DNA of 49,412 nt, taken from contig NZ_SOGQ01000025.1 in the NCBI RefSeq assembly GCF_004403465.1, positions 1-49,412 of the forward strand. The letters are read 5' to 3'. Position numbers and translations under genes: made by a program. The stretch is from Cryobacterium sinapicolor (GTDB lineage Bacteria > Actinomycetota > Actinomycetes > Actinomycetales > Microbacteriaceae). The notes under the pieces were generated by a model, which was not told the origin of the DNA, made no database searches, and was given only the letters and a program-made list of their open reading frames with translations. The number at the start of each line of letters is the position of its first letter. Position 1 is the first letter of the stretch. Below are positions 19,260 through 27,243 of this stretch, one piece after another.

Positions 19260-20294
19260 ATGACTGAACCGAACGACGCACGCGTCGGCCTCTATATCGA
19301 CTTCGACAACATCGTCATCTCGCGCTATCAGCAGTTGCACGGTCGCAATGCCTTCCAGCGCGACGGCATCCGTAATTTCGACCGGTCCAGCTCGGATGCC
19401 GACCCCGTCATCACGGCGAGACTGAACGCCGCGACAGTCGATTTCAACGCCATCATCGATTTTGCCGCGTCATTCGGCACATTGGTCGTGAACCGCGCGT
19501 ACGCCGACTGGTCGGTGCCCGTCAATGCGAGTTACCAGCGTCAGCTCATGTCGCGGGCGGTGGACCTCACCCAGCTGTTCACCACGACCACGCGGGGCAC
19601 CAAGAACGGCGCGGACATCCGTCTGGCCGTCGACGTGGTCGAAGACCTCTTCCGGTTGCCCGACCTCACCCATGTCATCATCATCGCCGGTGACTCCGAC
19701 TACATCGCCCTGGCCCAGAAGTCGAAACGGCTCGGTCGCTTCGTCGTGGGCATCGGAGTCGCCGGGTCGACCAGCACCTCCCTCGCGGCCGCCTGTGACG
19801 AATTCGAGGACTACGACTCCCTCCCCGGAATTGCCAAGGTCACCCTCAGTGCTCCTGCGGCCGCGGTGACTGCGGATAAGCCCCCATCGGGCCGGAAGGC
19901 TGCCGGGCCCGCGGTCACGGTGGCGGTTGCGCAACCCGAAACGGCCGCCATCCCGGCCCGTAATCTGACGATGGTTCCGATGTTCTCGCACACCGAGGAT
20001 CTGCCCTTCGACGAGCCGGAACCGGCCGATGACATCGACCCGCAGACCATCGCGACGGAGCTCCTCGTGCGTGCCCTGCAGATCGCTCACGCCAAGGGCG
20101 ACGACGACGAGTGGCTGAACACCGGATCGGTCAAGAACCAGATGCGCCGGATGGACCCCTCGTTCAACGAGAAGCCGCTCGGCTTCCGGTCCTTCACCGA
20201 TTTCCTGTCGTCCCGGAGCGACGTGGCCGAGCTGCAGGAGGATGGCCCGCATCGGCTCATCCGGCTGCGTCCCGAGTCGAACGCCCGACGCTGA
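19260..20294 (+). CDS. NYN-domain protein with C-terminal OST-HTH/LOTUS domain
   Basis: This 344-residue protein combines a PIN-like NYN (LabA/DUF88) domain with an OST-HTH/LOTUS winged helix. The NYN part (about 8-175) has the acidic nuclease residues in VGLYIDFDNIVISRY, KNGADIRLAVDVVEDLF and IIIAGDSDYIALAQK (GDSD at about 145). An Ala/Pro linker (about 190-255) leads to the C-terminal winged helix with WLNTGSVKNQMRRMDPSFNE and GFRSFTDFLSS. NYN domains are predicted metal-dependent ribonucleases and LOTUS domains bind RNA, so an RNA-processing or turnover role is inferred. ATG 19260 has an AAGGA ribosome-binding site eight bases upstream. The fusion is widespread in bacteria; targets are largely unknown. 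Confidence 0.88.
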   Translation: MTEPNDARVGLYIDFDNIVISRYQQLHGRNAFQRDGIRNFDRSSSDADPVITARLNAATVDFNAIIDFAASFGTLVVNRAYADWSVPVNASYQRQLMSRAVDLTQLFTTTTRGTKNGADIRLAVDVVEDLFRLPDLTHVIIIAGDSDYIALAQKSKRLGRFVVGIGVAGSTSTSLAAACDEFEDYDSLPGIAKVTLSAPAAAVTADKPPSGRKAAGPAVTVAVAQPETAAIPARNLTMVPMFSHTEDLPFDEPEPADDIDPQTIATELLVRALQIAHAKGDDDEWLNTGSVKNQMRRMDPSFNEKPLGFRSFTDFLSSRSDVAELQEDGPHRLIRLRPESNARR

Positions 20295-20301
20295 GCCGCG
20301 G

Positions 20302-20499
20302 TCAAGCGCCGAGCAGCACCAACGCGTGATAGACGACGTAGACCGGCCAGACGATCGCCTGGAGCAGCCCCAGGATGACACCCCAGAAGGAGCCGTCTGA
20401 GACGGAGACGAAGTAGATCGCGGCTCCGATATAGGCCAGCAGGAAGAAGAAACCCCACGGCCCCTCTTGAACGATCACACGTGCACGACTGTCGGTCAT
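20302..20499 (-). CDS. small two-helix membrane protein
   Basis: This 65-residue protein has two hydrophobic helices, about 14-32 (GFFFLLAYIGAAIYFVSV) and 40-62 (VILGLLQAIVWPVYVVYHAL), joined by the short loop SDGSFWG. The N-terminus is polar. A GGAG ribosome-binding site precedes ATG 20499 by six bases. It ends seven bases from the convergent NYN gene. No enzymatic motif is visible. Similar short proteins of unknown function with a WP-x-YVV-Y-H ending are common in Microbacteriaceae, to my recollection. Confidence 0.7.
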   Translation of the reverse strand: MTDSRARVIVQEGPWGFFFLLAYIGAAIYFVSVSDGSFWGVILGLLQAIVWPVYVVYHALVLLGA

Positions 20500-20580
20500 C
20501 CGTTCTCCGTCCCCGCAGATGCCGAATCATTCGGCGCGAGCGTAGCAGGACCGCCGGCAGGGTGACACCCGTACTTCGGT

Positions 20581-20832
20581 TCAGGCCAGCTGGTATCCGG
20601 CCGTGGTGACGGCGGATCCCACGGTGGCCCGGTCGAGGGCGGCGGCGCTGGTGACCCGAACGGTGGAGGCTCCGCCGCTGTTCAGGTCCACCGTGACGGC
20701 TTCCACCGAGGCGAGCTTGCCGAGCGCGGCAACGACGCTTCCGACGCAGTGCTGGCAGGTCATGCCGGTGACCTGGAACTCCTCGGTCAGGCTGGACGGG
20801 GACGGGGACGGGGACGGGGTCGGGGTGGTCAT
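20581..20832 (-). CDS. copZ: heavy-metal-associated (CopZ-like) copper chaperone
   Basis: This 83-residue single HMA-domain protein has the copper-binding loop GMTCQHC in FQVTGMTCQHCVGSVVAAL, and the ferredoxin-like fold pattern (TVDLNSGGASTVRVTS, then TVGSAVTTAGYQL). It would carry Cu(I) in the cytoplasm to the divergently encoded ATPase. A Thr-Pro/Ser-Pro repeat (about 3-14) precedes the domain. ATG 20832 with AGGA six bases upstream is preferred over upstream starts at 20847 and 20895, which would overlap the CsoR-like operator. Divergence from copB across a shared copper operator fits copper induction. Confidence 0.9.
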   Translation of the reverse strand: MTTPTPSPSPSPSSLTEEFQVTGMTCQHCVGSVVAALGKLASVEAVTVDLNSGGASTVRVTSAAALDRATVGSAVTTAGYQLA

Positions 20833-20893
20833 CGGAATTCCTATCATTCGTTGTGCGGCGCCGTGGTGCGGTGCTGCGCTGTCTTCTGAAAGC

Positions 20894-20910
20894 ATACCCC
20901 TGGGGGGTAT
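20894..20910. promoter_or_regulatory. CsoR-type copper operator
   Basis: ATACCCCTGGGGGGTAT lies between divergent copZ and copB. It matches the G-tract pseudo-palindrome recognised by CsoR copper-sensing repressors (TACCCC...GGGGTA), and sits 12 bp before the ATPase ATG, where bound repressor would block rightward transcription or initiation. A csoR gene is not in this window, so the repressor would be encoded elsewhere. Confidence 0.8.
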
Positions 20911-20921
20911 ACCTTAGCGGT

Positions 20922-23012
20922 ATGGATAAGAATCACGGGGCGATGAATGCGGGCGGCCACGCGGCCATGGGCCACACCGGTCACGGCGACCACGTGGCCG
21001 GGTTCCGGCGCTTGTTCTGGGGGATGCTGGCCCTCAGTGTGCCGGTTGTCGCCTTCAGCCACATGTTTTCGATGGTTCTCGGATACTCCAGGCCCGACCT
21101 GCCCGGAATCCAGTGGATCTCGCCCGTTCTGGGCACCGTCATGTATTTTTGGGGCGGGCAGCCCTTCCTCACGGGGGCCGTCGCGGAGCTCAGTGCACGG
21201 AAGCCCGGCATGATGCTCCTGATCGGACTCGCGATCACGGTCGCGTTCGTGTCGTCGTGGGGGGCGAGCCTCGGCATCCTGGCCCCCGAACTCGACTTCT
21301 GGTGGGAGCTGGCGTTGCTGATCACGATCATGCTGCTGGGCCACTGGATCGAAATGCGCTCGCTCGCCCAGACCTCCACGGCGCTCGAATCGCTGGCGGC
21401 GTTGCTGCCGGACCAGGCGGAGCGGATCGAGGGCGGTGCGGGCGGCGGCGAGGTTCAGGTGGTGGCCCCGACCGAGCTGCGGGTGGGTGACCTCGTCATC
21501 GTTCGTCCCGGCGGCCGGGTGCCGGCCGATGGGCGAGTCACCGAGGGCACCGCCGACGTGGACGAGTCGATGATCACGGGGGAGTCCCGGTCGGTGAGCC
21601 GGGGGCCGGGTGACCCGGTTGTCGCGGGCACAGTGGCCACGGACACGGCGCTCCGGGTGCTGATCACCGCCGTGGGCGACGACACGGCCCTGGCCGGTAT
21701 CCAGCGGCTTGTGGCGGAGGCGCAGTCGTCGTCGTCGCACGCGCAGCGCCTCGCCGACCGGGCGGCCGGCTGGCTGTTCTGGTTCGCGCTCGGCGCCGGC
21801 GTGGTCACCGCGTTCGTCTGGTCGGCGCTGCTCGGCATGCCGGAGATCGCGGTCGTGCGCACCATGACCGTGCTGGTGATCGCCTGCCCGCACGCGCTCG
21901 GGCTCGCGATTCCGCTGGTGGTCTCGATCGCCACAGAGCGGGCCGCGAAGGGCGGCGTACTGATCAAGGACCGGCTGGCCCTGGAGAGCATGCGAACGGT
22001 TGACGCGGTGCTGTTCGACAAGACCGGCACCCTGACCACGGGCGCACCCACGGTCACGCACCTCGCGGCGACGGATGCGTCGGTGGACGCGGTCGGGGAT
22101 GCATCGGGGGCAGAAGGCGAGCTGCTGGCGCTGGCGGCGGCCGTGGAAGCCGACAGCGAACATCCGCTGGCCCGAGCCATCGTGGCGGCGGCTGGAGAAC
22201 GCCGGGTGCGCGTGCCGCAGGCGACGGGGTTCCGGGCATCCGCGGCCGTGGGCGTCACGGGTGCGGTCGACGGGCAGCAGGTGAGCGTCGGCGGCCCCGG
22301 CCTGCTTCGGGAACACGGTGCGCGCCCGCTGCCGGTGACCGAGTCCTGGGCTGACGAGGGCGCCATCGTGCTGCACGTCCTACGCGGCGACGTGGTGATC
22401 GGCGCGATCGGCCTGGCCGACGCCGTGCGGCCGGAATCCCGGCAGGCCGTCGACGCGCTGCACGCGCTGGGCGTCCAGGTCGTGATGATCACCGGCGACG
22501 CCGAACCGGTGGCCCGGTCGGTCGCCGCAGAACTCGGCATCGACCGCGTGTTCGCCGGCGTGCGCCCCGAGAACAAGGCCGCGAAGGTGGCCGAGCTGCA
22601 GGTCGAGGGCCGGAAGGTCGCCATGGTCGGCGACGGCGTCAATGACGCGCCCGCCCTGGCGCAGGCCGACGTGGGTATCGCCATCGGAGCGGGCACGGAT
22701 GTCGCGATCGCCTCCGCGGGTGTCATCCTCGCCAGCGACGACCCTCGCTCGGTGCTCTCGGTGATCGAGCTGTCCCGGGCGAGCTATCGCAAGATGACGC
22801 AGAACCTGTGGTGGGCGGGGGGTTACAACCTCCTGGCGGTGCCGCTCGCGGCAGGCGTGCTGGCACCGATCGGATTCGTGCTGCCCATGGAGGTCGGAGC
22901 GCTGCTCATGTCGGCGTCGACGGTGGTCGTGGCGCTGAACGCGCAGCTGCTGCGGCGGCTCGATCTGCGCCCGGAGAGCAGCTCTCTTCCCCTGACCGTG
23001 GCCCGGCGCTAG
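20922..23012 (+). CDS. copB: CopB-type copper P-type ATPase (CPH motif)
   Basis: This 696-residue P1B-type ATPase begins with a His/Met-rich tail (MDKNHGAMNAGGHAAMGHT, then GHGDHV) instead of a CxxC HMA domain. The membrane metal site is CPH (VIACPHALGLAIP, near residue 323) rather than CPC, which with the His tail marks the P1B-3/CopB group. Other motifs are TGES in the actuator domain, DKTGTLTTGAP (phosphorylated Asp near 366), SEHPLARAI in the nucleotide domain, and MVGDGVNDAPALAQADVGI. The ATG at 20922 is just after the CsoR-like operator; the longer frame from 20853 would run through it. It should export copper (CopB enzymes have been linked to Cu(II) or Cu(I)). CopZ is divergent. Confidence 0.93.
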   Translation: MDKNHGAMNAGGHAAMGHTGHGDHVAGFRRLFWGMLALSVPVVAFSHMFSMVLGYSRPDLPGIQWISPVLGTVMYFWGGQPFLTGAVAELSARKPGMMLLIGLAITVAFVSSWGASLGILAPELDFWWELALLITIMLLGHWIEMRSLAQTSTALESLAALLPDQAERIEGGAGGGEVQVVAPTELRVGDLVIVRPGGRVPADGRVTEGTADVDESMITGESRSVSRGPGDPVVAGTVATDTALRVLITAVGDDTALAGIQRLVAEAQSSSSHAQRLADRAAGWLFWFALGAGVVTAFVWSALLGMPEIAVVRTMTVLVIACPHALGLAIPLVVSIATERAAKGGVLIKDRLALESMRTVDAVLFDKTGTLTTGAPTVTHLAATDASVDAVGDASGAEGELLALAAAVEADSEHPLARAIVAAAGERRVRVPQATGFRASAAVGVTGAVDGQQVSVGGPGLLREHGARPLPVTESWADEGAIVLHVLRGDVVIGAIGLADAVRPESRQAVDALHALGVQVVMITGDAEPVARSVAAELGIDRVFAGVRPENKAAKVAELQVEGRKVAMVGDGVNDAPALAQADVGIAIGAGTDVAIASAGVILASDDPRSVLSVIELSRASYRKMTQNLWWAGGYNLLAVPLAAGVLAPIGFVLPMEVGALLMSASTVVVALNAQLLRRLDLRPESSSLPLTVARR

Positions 23013-23021
23013 GCTCGCGGC

Positions 23022-24434
23022 ATGTCGGCTGATCCGGAGGATTACCGTGCCGCGCTGGAGCGGGCGCAAACGCATGCGATGCGCTGGCTCGCCTCCGTTC
23101 CGACCCGTCCGGTAGGTCCACAGGCCGACGCCGACACCCTCGCCGCGGGCTTCGCGGCACCTCTGCCGGCTCAGCCGACGGACCCGGCGGAGGTGATCGA
23201 CGAACTGGCCCGGTTGTCCGAACCTGGCCTGATGGCGATGCCCTCCGGCCGCTTCTTCGGCTGGGTGATCGGCGGCACGCTGCCGGCAGCCCTGGCCGCC
23301 GACTGGCTGGTCAGCGCATGGGACCAGAACGCCGGCATGCGCTTCGCGACCCCGGCCGCCGCGGCCGCCGAGGAGGCCGCCGGCGGCTGGATCCTCGACT
23401 TGCTGGGGCTGCCGCCCGGGGCCGACGTGGGCTTCACCACCGGGGCCACCATGGCGAACTTCGTGGGTCTGGCCGCCGGGCGCGATCACGTTCTCGGCGA
23501 CGCCGGCTGGGACGTCGCCGCCTTGGGTCTGTCCGGATCCCCGCGCGTTTCCGTCTACGTGGGCGAGGAGCGCCACGCGGTGATCGACCTGGCCCTCCGC
23601 TACCTAGGACTCGGCGCCCCCATCGTCGTTGCGTCCGACTCCCAGGGGCGCATGCTCCCCACTGCCCTGGCGGCCCGACTCGACCAGGTCGCGGGCCCCG
23701 CAATCGTCTGCCTGCAGGCCGGCAACCTGCACTCCGGCGCCTTCGATCCGGTGGGCGAACTCACCACCCTGGCCCACCAACACGGCGCCTGGGTGCACGT
23801 CGACGGCGCATTCGGCCTCTGGGCCGCCGCCAGCCCGCGTTACCGCGAACGGCTGGCGGGCCTCGACACCGCCGATTCCTGGGCCACCGACGCACACAAG
23901 ACCCTCCAAGTGCCCTACGACTGCGGCATGGCCATCGTGGCCCGGCCCGCCGAGGTGCGGTCCACCTTCGGCGTGCACACGAGCTATCTGTTCGCGGACG
24001 AGACCGGTCCGGGCGACCCCTACGAGAAGGTTCCCGAACTGTCGCGCCGGGCACGTGGCGTTCCGGTCTGGGCGGCACTGCGCTCCCTGGGCCGGTCGGG
24101 CACCGTGGAGCTGGTGGAACGTCTGGCCGATCGAGCCCGGGCCATCGCCGACGGGCTGGCGCGCATCCCCGGCGCCGAGGTACTGAACGACGTGGTCTTC
24201 ACCCAGGTCTGCGTCAGCTTCGGCGACGACGAGCTCACCCGCCGAGTGACCGAGGCGCTGCTCGCCGACGGAACCACCTGGATGTCGGGTTCCCACTGGC
24301 AGGGCCGCGACGTGCTGCGGGTCTCGGTGAGCAACTGGTCGACGGATGCGGAGGACGTCGCCCTCTCTGTCGCGGCCGTGGAGCGCGCCGTCGCCACTGT
24401 CTCGCGCGACCGCCCGACGGAATATGCAGAGTAG
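23022..24434 (+). CDS. group II pyridoxal-phosphate amino acid decarboxylase-like protein
   Basis: This 470-residue PLP-dependent enzyme of the aromatic-L-amino-acid/glutamate decarboxylase family has an N-terminal domain with FFGWVIGGTLPAALAADWL and AEEAAGGWILDLLGLP. The cofactor domain carries FTTGATMANFVGLAAGRD, VHVDGAFGLWAA (cofactor Asp) and SWATDAHKTLQVPYDCGMA, with the Schiff-base Lys. The C-terminal small domain ends RVSVSNWSTDAEDV. It starts nine bases after the copB stop and may be cotranscribed with it, although a functional link to copper is not evident. The substrate cannot be assigned from sequence; many actinobacterial relatives are annotated only as PLP-dependent decarboxylases. 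Confidence 0.85.
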   Translation: MSADPEDYRAALERAQTHAMRWLASVPTRPVGPQADADTLAAGFAAPLPAQPTDPAEVIDELARLSEPGLMAMPSGRFFGWVIGGTLPAALAADWLVSAWDQNAGMRFATPAAAAAEEAAGGWILDLLGLPPGADVGFTTGATMANFVGLAAGRDHVLGDAGWDVAALGLSGSPRVSVYVGEERHAVIDLALRYLGLGAPIVVASDSQGRMLPTALAARLDQVAGPAIVCLQAGNLHSGAFDPVGELTTLAHQHGAWVHVDGAFGLWAAASPRYRERLAGLDTADSWATDAHKTLQVPYDCGMAIVARPAEVRSTFGVHTSYLFADETGPGDPYEKVPELSRRARGVPVWAALRSLGRSGTVELVERLADRARAIADGLARIPGAEVLNDVVFTQVCVSFGDDELTRRVTEALLADGTTWMSGSHWQGRDVLRVSVSNWSTDAEDVALSVAAVERAVATVSRDRPTEYAE

Positions 24435-24628
24435 AGAATATGGCCTTGATTCGGCAGGAGTGCAGCGTCGATCAGGGCCCGGTCCGAGCGGCGATTCGCC
24501 CTCTGATCGGCGGTCGTCGGTGACGGCCGACGCGGAATGGCCGGAGTCGACGGTCGTAGGATCGAAGTAACGAAATTGCCACAGGTTACCGGTTGCACCG
24601 GATTCACCGGCAACTGGAGGAATATACA

Positions 24629-26059
24629 GTGCTCTCTCAACCACGGGTCGTCATCGTCGGCGGCGGAATCAGCGGATTGGCGACAGCACACTATCTGCAC
24701 CGCCGGCTTGGCGACGGAGTGCAACTCACCCTCGTCGAGGGAGGGGCGCGACTGGGAGGCAAGATCTCCACCGAGCAGTTCGGCGGGCAACTCGTCGACG
24801 TCGGACCGGACGCGCTGATGGTGCGGGCACCGGTGGCGGCGGCGCTCATCGAGGACCTTGGCCTCGGCGACCTCGTCGTGGCCCCCGCCGGGTCCGGCGC
24901 CCGGATCTGGTCGCGCGGGAAGCTCCGCCGCCTCCCCGCCGGAACCCTGTTCGGGATTCCCGACCGCCTGCTGCCCTTGATGAAATCCCGGCTGCTTTCC
25001 CCCCTCGGCCTGGCCCGCGCCGCCCTGGACCTGGTGAAGGCGGCTCCGGCGGCGCTGCCCGACGATCCCACGATCGCAGAACTCGTACGACCGCGAATGG
25101 GCAAGCAGGTGTTCGACCGCCTCGTCGATCCGCTGCTCGGCGGCGTGCATGCCGGCCGGGCGGACGAGCTCAGCGCCCGCAGCACTGCTCCCGACATCGA
25201 AGCGCTCGCCCGCGGCAATCGCAGCCTCTACCTCGGGCTGCGTCGTCGGCGCAGGAACGCCCCGGCCGCATCCAAGCGTGCCGGCGGGGCGGTGCTCGTC
25301 ACGCTCCGTGGCGGGCTGGCCCGTTTGATCGACGCGCTGGCCGCTCGCGTCGTGGGCGACGAGGTGCGCCTCAATACGGCCGTCGACTCCGTGTCGCGCA
25401 GTATCGGCGGCTACGAGGTGACGCTGAGCGATGGCACGGTCCTCAAGGCCGATGCGGTGGTTCTCGCCACCCCCGCGTTCGCTGCGGCGGACATGGTGCG
25501 CGAGGAGGCCCCCGACCTGGCCGCCGCGCTGGCCGGCATCCCCTACGTCGACGTCGCCACGATCTGCCTGGCGTACCCGCGCTCCGCGGTCGCCCGCAAC
25601 CTCACCGGCACGGGTTTCCTGGTGCCGCCGGAGGAGGGCAGGCTCATCGTCGGCTGCACCTGGTCCAGTGCCAAGTGGCCGCACCTCGCCGATGACAGCA
25701 CCGTGATCATCCGTTGCATGGTCGGTCGCCGCCGCGATCAGCGCTGGCTGGACCTCGACGAGGACACCCTGGTCAGCAGGGTGCATGCGGAGCTCGTCGA
25801 GGCCATGGGTCTCACCGGGCGACCCACCGAACAGCACATCGAACGTTGGCTGCAGGCGATGCCGCAGTACATCGTCGGCCACCAGGGCCGGCTGGTCGCC
25901 GCGGAAGAAGCCCTCGGCCAACTTCCGGGGCTCTACCTGACCGGTTCCGCCTACCGCGGGGTCGGGTTAGCCAGCTGCGTGGCGGATGCCGAGCGCACGG
26001 CCGACAGCATCGTGCAGCTTCTGAGTGAGGCTCGTCCCCGGAACGAGGTGTCCGCATGA
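24629..26059 (+). CDS. hemY: HemY-type coproporphyrinogen/protoporphyrinogen oxidase
   Basis: This 476-residue FAD enzyme opens with the dinucleotide-binding motif VVIVGGGISGLATAHYL. It continues with GGKISTEQFGGQLVDVGPDA, DPLLGGVHAGRADELSARS, GGLARLIDALAARV and the closing FAD motif LYLTGSAYRGVGLASCVADA. In actinobacteria this family oxidises coproporphyrinogen III to coproporphyrin III (CgoX), the step before iron insertion in the coproporphyrin-dependent haem pathway. The GTG at 24629 is chosen because GGAGGA lies eight bases before it; the ATG at 24593 lacks a site. Its stop overlaps the radical SAM start as ATGA, so it leads a three-gene haem operon. A 194-bp spacer upstream (24435-24628) carries no visible gene. 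Confidence 0.92.
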   Translation: MLSQPRVVIVGGGISGLATAHYLHRRLGDGVQLTLVEGGARLGGKISTEQFGGQLVDVGPDALMVRAPVAAALIEDLGLGDLVVAPAGSGARIWSRGKLRRLPAGTLFGIPDRLLPLMKSRLLSPLGLARAALDLVKAAPAALPDDPTIAELVRPRMGKQVFDRLVDPLLGGVHAGRADELSARSTAPDIEALARGNRSLYLGLRRRRRNAPAASKRAGGAVLVTLRGGLARLIDALAARVVGDEVRLNTAVDSVSRSIGGYEVTLSDGTVLKADAVVLATPAFAAADMVREEAPDLAAALAGIPYVDVATICLAYPRSAVARNLTGTGFLVPPEEGRLIVGCTWSSAKWPHLADDSTVIIRCMVGRRRDQRWLDLDEDTLVSRVHAELVEAMGLTGRPTEQHIERWLQAMPQYIVGHQGRLVAAEEALGQLPGLYLTGSAYRGVGLASCVADAERTADSIVQLLSEARPRNEVSA

Positions 26060-27243
26060 GCGGGCTCAGCATCCCCCTCGGCGAGACCGCTGTACTGCCG
26101 ACCCTGCCTGCCGCCCGCCGCGGAAAGGGCCCGGACTATGCGCAGCGCCCGATGCTCGTGTTCTGGGAAACGACCCGGGCCTGCGCGCTTGCCTGCAAAC
26201 ACTGCCGGGCCAGCGCCACGATGCAGGCGCTGCCGGGTGAGCTCACAACGGCAGAGGGCAAGGACCTGATCGACCAGGTAGCCGGTTTCGGCCGGCCGTA
26301 CCCGATTCTGGTGCTGACCGGCGGAGATTGCCTGATGCGCCCGGACCTGTTCGAACTCGTCGACTACGCCACCGGACTTGGCCTGCCGACGGCGCTGTCC
26401 CCCTCGGTGACGCCGACCCTCACACCGCAGATGATCGAACGGATCGTGGCGAGCGGGGTCAAGGCGGTGTCGATCAGCCTCGATGGCGCCGTCGCCGCAA
26501 CCCATGAGGGCGTGCGCGGCATCCCGGGCCATTTCGACGACACCGTGGCGGCGATCCGAGCCCTCGCTGCAGCCGGGCTGACCGTGCAGGTCAACACGAC
26601 CGTCATGCGCGCCAACGTCGAAGAACTGGCCGATGTCGCGGCCCTGATCAAGAACGCCGGAGCCGCGATCTGGGAGGTGTTCTTCCTGGTTCAGGTCGGC
26701 CGCGGGGTCTCGACCGAGGCCGTCACCCCGGCCGAGCACGAGGACATCTGCCACTTCCTCTTCGACGCCTCCCAGCACGGCTTCATCGTGCGCACGGTTG
26801 AAGCACCCTTCTTCCGGCGCGTCGTGGCCCGCCGCCGGGCCGGCGACCCTGCGCCGACGAGCGCAGGGTACACGTCCCTGTCCGCGCGGCTGGAAACCCT
26901 GATGGGGCCGCCCGCAGGCCTGCCGAGGGCGCAGACCGCGTCGACCCGCGACGGCAAGGGCATCGTCTTCGTGGCCTATGACGGCGAGGTCTACCCGGCC
27001 GGGTTCCTTCCGCTCGGGCTCGGTAATGTGTGCACGACCCCGCTGGCCGAGATCTACCGGGACAACCCGCTGCTCAAACAGATCAGGGCGACGGAGTTCA
27101 CCGGTCGCTGCGGCAGCTGCGAGTACGCGGACCTGTGCGGTGGCTCCCGAGCCCGCGCGTTCGCTTCGAGCGGTGATCCGCTGGGCGAGGACCCGGCCTG
27201 CCCGTTCCAGCCTGGCGCGGCTTCGGCACTCGTTGGTGCCTGA
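26056..27243 (+). CDS. AhbD-like radical SAM/SPASM protein (TIGR04053-like)
   Basis: This 395-residue radical SAM enzyme has the cluster motif CALACKHC (Cys43, Cys47, Cys50) and LVLTGGDCLMRPDL, the SAM-binding GGE-like segment, here GGD. A SPASM-type C-terminus with CGSCEYADLCGG and DPACPF (from about residue 351) should bind an auxiliary Fe-S cluster. The overall pattern fits the AhbD-like group; AhbD decarboxylates Fe-coproporphyrin III to haem in archaea and sulfate reducers. It lies between hemY and ferrochelatase, overlapping the first by 4 bp and probably the second by 8 bp. Actinobacteria usually use ChdC (HemQ) for coproheme decarboxylation; no ChdC gene is in this window. Catalysing this step is inferred from context, not shown. 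Confidence 0.85.
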   Translation: MSGLSIPLGETAVLPTLPAARRGKGPDYAQRPMLVFWETTRACALACKHCRASATMQALPGELTTAEGKDLIDQVAGFGRPYPILVLTGGDCLMRPDLFELVDYATGLGLPTALSPSVTPTLTPQMIERIVASGVKAVSISLDGAVAATHEGVRGIPGHFDDTVAAIRALAAAGLTVQVNTTVMRANVEELADVAALIKNAGAAIWEVFFLVQVGRGVSTEAVTPAEHEDICHFLFDASQHGFIVRTVEAPFFRRVVARRRAGDPAPTSAGYTSLSARLETLMGPPAGLPRAQTASTRDGKGIVFVAYDGEVYPAGFLPLGLGNVCTTPLAEIYRDNPLLKQIRATEFTGRCGSCEYADLCGGSRARAFASSGDPLGEDPACPFQPGAASALVGA

